In this document: one piece after another, positions 6,422 through 9,828 of the stretch
How positions within the stretch are numbered: position 1 is the stretch's first letter
Layout of the letters: every line of letters starts with the position of its first letter
Assembly: GCA_002441465.1 (NCBI GenBank)
Contig: DJWE01000101.1
Location: forward strand, 95,443 to 105,270
DNA: 9,828 nucleotides
Direction of reading: 5' to 3'
Origin: Propionibacteriaceae bacterium UBA6238
GTDB lineage: Bacteria; Actinomycetota; Actinomycetes; Propionibacteriales; Propionibacteriaceae
The notes under the pieces: model-generated
Database searches by the model: none
What the model saw: only the letters and a program-made list of their open reading frames with translations
What the model was told of the DNA's origin: nothing
Translations under genes and position numbers: made by a program

Positions 6422-8408
6422 ATTGATCGGCGAGCCCGGTACCGGTAAAACGGCGATTGCAGAAGGACTGGCTCATCGCATTGTCCGGGGAGACGTTCCT
6501 GAAAACCTGAAGTCAAAACAATTATTCTCCCTCGATATGGGAGCGCTGATAGCAGGGGCAAAATATAAAGGTGAGTTCGAGGAGAGGCTCAAGGCCGTGG
6601 TGAATGAGGTCATCGGCTCAGATGGTGAGGTTATTTTATTCATCGATGAGATCCACACCCTTGTGGGAGCAGGAAAAAGCGAGGGCGCCATGGATGCGGC
6701 CAATATCATCAAACCGGCACTGGCAAGGGGTGAATTGAGAGCTATTGGAGCCACCACGCTGAACGAATATCAGAAATACTTTGAAAAAGACAAGGCCCTG
6801 GAGCGCCGTTTTCAGGTCGTGATGGTCGATGAGCCGGATACATTCAGCGCAATCTCCATTCTGCGGGGATTAAAGGAGCGATATGAAAATCACCATAAAG
6901 TCAGAATTAAAGATAACGCGATCATTGCAGCCGTTGAGCTGTCGCAACGGTATATCACCGACCGCTTCCTGCCTGACAAAGCCATTGACCTGATGGATGA
7001 AGCGGCTGCCAAGCTGAGGCTTGAAATGGACTCTGTGCCGGAAGAACTCGACGAAATCGAGCGCAGGATGAAGCAACTGGAGATTGAACGGGAGGCTATC
7101 AAACGGGAAAAGGACGATACCAAACTTGCCGCCTTGACGGCTGAGATTGAGAACATGAAGGAAGAACAATCCCGGTATCGTGCCCAATGGGAAACGGAGC
7201 GATCCATTCTGAATGGCATTCAGCAGAACAAAACGGAGATTGAAAACCTGAAGTTTGAAGCAGATCAGGCTGAACGCGCAGGCGATTACGGGCGGGTAGC
7301 GGAGATCCGCTACGGAAAAATCAAGGAAGCCGAAGAAGCGATTATCCGCCTTCAAAAGGAATTGAAGGAAATGAAGGGACAGGCCTTGATCAAGGAAGAA
7401 GTTGATTCGGAGGACATCGCCGGGGTGGTTGCCCGATGGACAGGCATTCCGGTTGCGAAAATGATGCAGAGCGAACGGGAGAAGCTGCTTCAACTGGAGG
7501 AAGAACTGCACCGCCGCGTAGTCGGGCAGGATGAAGCAATCCGGGCAGTCGCTGATGCCGTGCGCAGGAGCCGTGCCGGACTGCAGGATGAAAAACGCCC
7601 CATTGGATCATTTATCTTTCTTGGAACCACCGGGGTTGGAAAAACGGAACTGGCCAGAGCCCTGGCCGACTACTTGTTCGATGACGAGAATATGATGACC
7701 CGGATCGATATGTCTGAATACCAGGAAAAATTCTCCGTAAGCCGGCTTATCGGATCCCCTCCGGGATATGTGGGCTATGATGAAGGCGGGCAGCTCACCG
7801 AGGCGGTCAGACATAAACCTTATTCCGTGGTGCTCTTCGATGAAATCGAAAAAGCACACCCTGATGTATTTAATATTCTTTTGCAGGTGCTGGACGACGG
7901 ACGACTCACCGATAACAAAGGAAGACTGGTGAATTTTAAAAACACGATCATCATTATGACTTCCAATCTCGGATCGCATCTGATACAGGAAGGATTTGAA
8001 CGGATGACCGGACAGAACCGGGCCGGCGTGTTTGAACAAACCAGAAGTGCTGTTTTTGAATTGTTGAGAAAAACGATCCGTCCCGAGTTTCTGAACAGGA
8101 TTGATGAAATCATTATGTTCACGCCGTTGACGAGGGAGGATATGAAAGAGATTGTTCAGATCCAGTTTAACCGGATTGTTAAAAGACTGAGTAATCAAAA
8201 CCTGAAACTGAGCATCGCTCCCGAAGCCGTCGACTGGCTGGCAGCCGTGGGTTATGATCCGCAATACGGAGCCCGGCCAGTGCAGCGATTGCTGCAGAAA
8301 TACCTGCTCAATGAGCTTTCCCGGGAGATCCTTTCCGGAACTGTTTCCCCGAACCAGTCAATCAGGGTGGTGATGGAAAATGATGAACTGAAATTTAAGC
8401 AACTATAA
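5793..8408 (+). CDS. Hybrid Clp ATPase frame: actinobacterial ClpC head, Bacteroidota ClpB body
   Basis: One open frame of 871 codons. Residues 1-150 carry two Clp-N repeats (GTEHLLLGLIHEGEG and GTEHILLGLIREGEG) typical of ClpC, followed by the D1 entry DPVIGREKEIERV and RRTKNNPV. From about residue 210 the sequence is ClpB: D1 Walker A GEPGTGKT (213-220), Walker B LFIDE (Asp285, Glu286), a long middle coiled-coil domain (about 417-537), VARWTGIPV, D2 Walker A GTTGVGKT (611-618) and Walker B LFDE (Asp683, Glu684). The ClpC ClpP-binding loop is absent in D2; the region reads SNLGSHLIQEGF as in ClpB. ClpC works with ClpP in proteolysis, while ClpB rescues aggregates with DnaK. Base composition and codon use change at the same point. 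I regard this as two broken genes joined by assembly, not a natural product. Confidence 0.9.
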   Translation: MFDRFTDRARRVIVLAQDEARMLNHNYIGTEHLLLGLIHEGEGVAAKALESLGISLEAVREQVEEIIGQGQQAPAGHIPFTPRAKKVLEFSMREALQINHPYIGTEHILLGLIREGEGVAAQVLIKLGADLNRVRNQVLQLLSGYQGKEAATAGAPETGQSPAAATILDQFGRNLTQAARENSLDPVIGREKEIERVMTVLSRRTKNNPVLIGEPGTGKTAIAEGLAHRIVRGDVPENLKSKQLFSLDMGALIAGAKYKGEFEERLKAVVNEVIGSDGEVILFIDEIHTLVGAGKSEGAMDAANIIKPALARGELRAIGATTLNEYQKYFEKDKALERRFQVVMVDEPDTFSAISILRGLKERYENHHKVRIKDNAIIAAVELSQRYITDRFLPDKAIDLMDEAAAKLRLEMDSVPEELDEIERRMKQLEIEREAIKREKDDTKLAALTAEIENMKEEQSRYRAQWETERSILNGIQQNKTEIENLKFEADQAERAGDYGRVAEIRYGKIKEAEEAIIRLQKELKEMKGQALIKEEVDSEDIAGVVARWTGIPVAKMMQSEREKLLQLEEELHRRVVGQDEAIRAVADAVRRSRAGLQDEKRPIGSFIFLGTTGVGKTELARALADYLFDDENMMTRIDMSEYQEKFSVSRLIGSPPGYVGYDEGGQLTEAVRHKPYSVVLFDEIEKAHPDVFNILLQVLDDGRLTDNKGRLVNFKNTIIIMTSNLGSHLIQEGFERMTGQNRAGVFEQTRSAVFELLRKTIRPEFLNRIDEIIMFTPLTREDMKEIVQIQFNRIVKRLSNQNLKLSIAPEAVDWLAAVGYDPQYGARPVQRLLQKYLLNELSREILSGTVSPNQSIRVVMENDELKFKQL
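6408..6452. other. Chimeric junction inside the D1 P-loop
   Basis: Up to base 6419 the codons are of the high-GC style (CGC ACC AAG AAC AAC CCG). The next two, GTA TTG at 6420-6425, and then GGT AAA ACG GCG ATT GCA GAA GGA after 6443, are of the lower-GC style. The Walker A residue after the first Gly is Thr (GTGKT), the Bacteroidota ClpB form; actinobacterial ClpC normally has Val there. The short GC-rich core ATCGGCGAGCCCGG could be common to both parents and would be a plausible joining point. Confidence 0.85.
6422..8408 (+). CDS. clpB: Disaggregase ClpB, C-terminal three quarters (5' end missing)
   Basis: Bacteroidota-type ClpB from the D1 Walker A to the natural stop. It includes KYKGEFEERLKAVV, the D1 Walker B, a ClpB-length M domain (about 120 residues of charged coiled coil, with ERRMKQLEIEREAIKREKDD near its start), both D2 nucleotide motifs, the pore segment GSPPGYVGY and the D2 arginine-finger region RPEFLNRIDE. 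ClpB extracts polypeptides from aggregates with DnaK and does not feed ClpP. The last codons and the stop lie within a shared terminator hairpin. Its own N-terminal domain and promoter are absent from the window. Confidence 0.9.
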
Positions 8409-8449
8409 AATAAGGAAGGCGCCCCGGGCGCCTTCCTTATTTTATAGTT
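8401..8449. terminator. Bidirectional terminator, 23-bp perfect stem, holding both stop codons
   Basis: Bases 8401-8423 and 8427-8449 are exact reverse complements around a 3-base loop. The GC-rich core GGAAGGCGCC is flanked by an A-rich arm on one side and the matching T-rich arm on the other, so either strand gives a hairpin followed by a T-rich stretch. The stop of clpB (8406-8408) and that of the minus-strand hpt gene (8442-8444) are both inside the arms, and both genes end in the same CTA TAA. Confidence 0.92.
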
Positions 8450-8795
8450 TCAGCAATTCCTGTTGAAGTTCTTCTTCTGCCAGGCCGATTATCCGGATAA
8501 ATTGAGCCACGTCACCGGAACAGGTATTGACGTCTCCGCCTTCCTGTGTGCTTAACTGAATCCGCTTTAACAACAGCCCCAGATCATTCATGCCGAATGT
8601 CATCACCGACGATTTTGCCTTATGGGCCGCTTTCCCAAGTTCTTCCCATTGCCGGTTTCGCAAACAGGTTTGCAAATCATTTCTGAACTCAGTGATTTGT
8701 TCCAGAAACAGTCCGATAAACTCCTTCATGACAGCAGGTTCGTCACCGGCTATCTCTGTTAAGTAGCTGAGGTTGATAAGTTTTTCCTTATCCAT
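8442..8795 (-). CDS. Single-domain HPt phosphotransfer protein
   Basis: A 117-residue, mostly helical protein resembling the histidine phosphotransfer domain: LEQITEFRNDLQTCL, then AAHKAKSSVMTFGM with the likely phospho-accepting His58, followed by a helix DLGLLLKRIQ that packs against it in this fold. Such proteins pass phosphate between hybrid sensor kinases and response regulators. I chose the ATG at 8795 (MDKEKLINLSYL) because it begins at the usual first helix; a TTG at 8825 would add ten unlikely residues. There is no Shine-Dalgarno sequence, which is normal in Bacteroidota. No partner kinase or regulator is in view, so the pathway is unknown. It converges on clpB with a shared terminator. 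Confidence 0.82.
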   Translation of the reverse strand: MDKEKLINLSYLTEIAGDEPAVMKEFIGLFLEQITEFRNDLQTCLRNRQWEELGKAAHKAKSSVMTFGMNDLGLLLKRIQLSTQEGGDVNTCSGDVAQFIRIIGLAEEELQQELLKL

Positions 8796-8814
8796 TTTTG
8801 GTGAATTATCATTA

Positions 8815-8822
8815 CAAGTATA
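8815..8822 (-). promoter_or_regulatory. Candidate Bacteroidota -7 element for hpt
   Basis: On the minus strand TATACTTG matches the Bacteroidota TAnnTTTG -7 consensus at all but one position and lies 19 bases before the ATG at 8795. No convincing -33 TTG box was found at the usual distance, so the call is weak. Confidence 0.3.
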
Positions 8823-8825
8823 CAA

Positions 8826-9026
8826 AAAAATGAACCGTAGCTTCTCTATGTGTCCAACTTTTTATTGCGGAACCTTCCGATCCTCAGTTGTTTAATCTTT
8901 TCATAATGCTGCAGGGGTATTATACCGTATTTTGCTGCTGGTATTGTTCCATTATTTTCTGATCTTTGAACTTTGTTTGCCGGCTTGTTTTGGAATGTTA
9001 AATTCTAACATAAATTCATTCGGATA
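8826..9026. other. Divergent intergenic region between hpt and gcvT
   Basis: About 200 AT-rich bases with no credible gene. It must hold the promoters of both divergent genes, but I could not pick a convincing -33/-7 pair for gcvT. No Shine-Dalgarno sequence precedes the gcvT ATG; the stretch before it (AATTCATTCGGATA) is A/T rich, as is usual in Bacteroidota. Confidence 0.6.
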
Positions 9027-9828
9027 ATGAAGAAGACTGTTTTTAATCAGATACACCGGAACGCCGGTGGAAAGATGGTGGAGTTTGCGGGTTATGAAAT
9101 GCCCGTTGAATTCAGCGGAATCAGGGATGAGCACCTGACGGTTCGCCAGGGAGTGGGAGTGTTCGACGTGTCCCATATGGGTGAGATCTGGGTCAAGGGG
9201 CCGAAAGCGGCCGACCTTGTTCAGTATGTGACCAGTAATGATATTACGGCGCTTTCTCCGGGTCAGGCCCAGTATTCCTGCTTCCCGAACGGGAAGGGCG
9301 GAATTGTGGACGATCTGCTGGTCTACTATTTCGCTCCCGGCTCTTACCTGCTGGTGGTGAATGCTTCCAATATTGAGAAAGACTGGAACTGGCTTGTTTC
9401 CAGGAACAGCTTCGGAGCGATCCTTGAAAATGCTTCGGACCAGACCAGCCAGCTGGCCATACAGGGTCCCGATGCCATTCGGGTGTTACAGAACCTTACT
9501 GACACCGACTTAAATGCCATTGGCTATTATACATTCACCACAGGTACTTTTGCCGGCGTTGAAAACGTCCTCATTTCGGCAACCGGCTACACGGGGGCGG
9601 GTGGATTTGAACTGTATTTTCCCAATGAGGATGGGGAAAAGATTTATCATGCCATTTTTGAAGCCGGTAAGGAATCCGGCATTAAACCCATCGGACTTGG
9701 CGCCCGGGACACACTTCGCCTGGAAATGGGCTACTGCCTTTACGGAAACGACATCGACGATACCACCTCGCCCATCGAAGCAGGCCTGGGATGGATCACC
9801 AAATTCAATGACAGGAATGAATTTATTG
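9027..9828 (+). CDS. gcvT: Aminomethyltransferase, glycine cleavage T protein, 5' part (3'-truncated)
   Basis: GcvT takes the aminomethyl group from lipoylated GcvH and transfers it to tetrahydrofolate, releasing ammonia and forming 5,10-methylene-tetrahydrofolate. The frame runs open from the ATG at 9027 to the window end, 267 of about 360 codons. It starts MKKTVFNQIHRNAGGKMVEF, with AGYEMPVEF (21-29), VRQGVGVFDVSHMGE (39-53), GGIVDDLLVYY (91-101, containing the conserved catalytic Asp, 95 or 96), LAIQGPDA (143-150), ATGYTGAGGFEL (185-196) and PIGLGARDTLRLEMG (221-235). ATGYTGAGGFE, where many other phyla have GYTGE-GFE, fits Bacteroidota. The start is set by the conserved N-terminus. No other glycine cleavage gene is visible. 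Confidence 0.95.
   Translation, partial: MKKTVFNQIHRNAGGKMVEFAGYEMPVEFSGIRDEHLTVRQGVGVFDVSHMGEIWVKGPKAADLVQYVTSNDITALSPGQAQYSCFPNGKGGIVDDLLVYYFAPGSYLLVVNASNIEKDWNWLVSRNSFGAILENASDQTSQLAIQGPDAIRVLQNLTDTDLNAIGYYTFTTGTFAGVENVLISATGYTGAGGFELYFPNEDGEKIYHAIFEAGKESGIKPIGLGARDTLRLEMGYCLYGNDIDDTTSPIEAGLGWITKFNDRNEFI

Noticed and set aside
5229..6476. A 415-codon minus-strand open frame over lsr2 and clpC
   Set aside because: It is antisense to lsr2 and the Clp frame, has no recognisable motif, and even crosses the junction between the two genomes.
7608..8264. Long minus-strand frame under the ClpB D2 domain
   Set aside because: It shadows a highly conserved coding region, and its composition and motifs do not resemble a protein family.
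8952..9176. Minus-strand frame near the gcvT start
   Set aside because: It lies antisense to the conserved N-terminus of GcvT.
1426..9828. A functional folate link between the fol operon and gcvT
   Set aside because: GcvT uses tetrahydrofolate, but the two lie on opposite sides of the junction and most likely come from different organisms.
6422..9828. Lateral transfer of a Bacteroidota block into an actinobacterium
   Set aside because: There is no integrase, insertion sequence, att site or tRNA at the boundary, and precise in-frame joining within a conserved motif is better explained by assembly.

Overview
The window reads as two unrelated genomes joined in the middle of one open reading frame. 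Bases 1 to about 6,420 look actinobacterial. Sampled lines are about two thirds G+C, codons end almost always in G or C, GTG starts occur, and the gene order matches the Mycobacterium tuberculosis ftsH-folE-folP-folB-folK neighbourhood, followed by lsr2 and clpC. I cannot name the genus; a high-GC non-mycobacterial actinobacterium is as far as the sequence supports. From about 6,420 to the end, sampled lines drop to about 47-53% G+C, A/T-ending codons become common, and the genes (ClpB-type disaggregase, a single-domain HPt protein, GcvT) look like those of Bacteroidota.

Layout of the actinobacterial part, all on the plus strand: the 3' part of ftsH (membrane AAA protease, with a Pro-Tyr-Gly-Gln repeat tail); then folE, folP, folB and folK, which encode GTP cyclohydrolase I, dihydropteroate synthase, dihydroneopterin aldolase and HPPK of tetrahydrofolate synthesis; then a four-helix DUF3180 membrane protein and a two-helix membrane/coiled-coil protein. 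A 287-base gap with a hairpin and a promoter precedes lsr2 (nucleoid-associated xenogeneic silencer). A strong GC hairpin and a 222-base gap precede the start of clpC. Two genes (folP and the coiled-coil gene) appear to be leaderless, each with a TANNNT -10 box 6-7 bases before a GTG start.

The reading frame 5793-8408 (871 codons) begins as actinobacterial ClpC (two Clp-N repeats and the first half of the D1 P-loop region) and continues, in frame, as Bacteroidota ClpB (long middle coiled-coil domain, D2 without a ClpP-binding loop). The switch falls in the most conserved stretch of the family, just before the D1 Walker A motif. Composition, codon use and flanking genes all change at that point. 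The simplest reading is a metagenome-assembly (or library) chimera rather than a real hybrid gene.

The Bacteroidota part continues with a 23-bp perfect hairpin that serves as shared terminator and carries both stop codons of the convergent clpB and hpt genes. The minus-strand HPt gene follows, then a 200-base divergent intergenic region, and then the first 267 codons of gcvT, which runs off the window. I see no CRISPR, tRNA, rRNA, insertion sequence or phage gene. I found no convincing new biological system; the main unusual thing is the junction.
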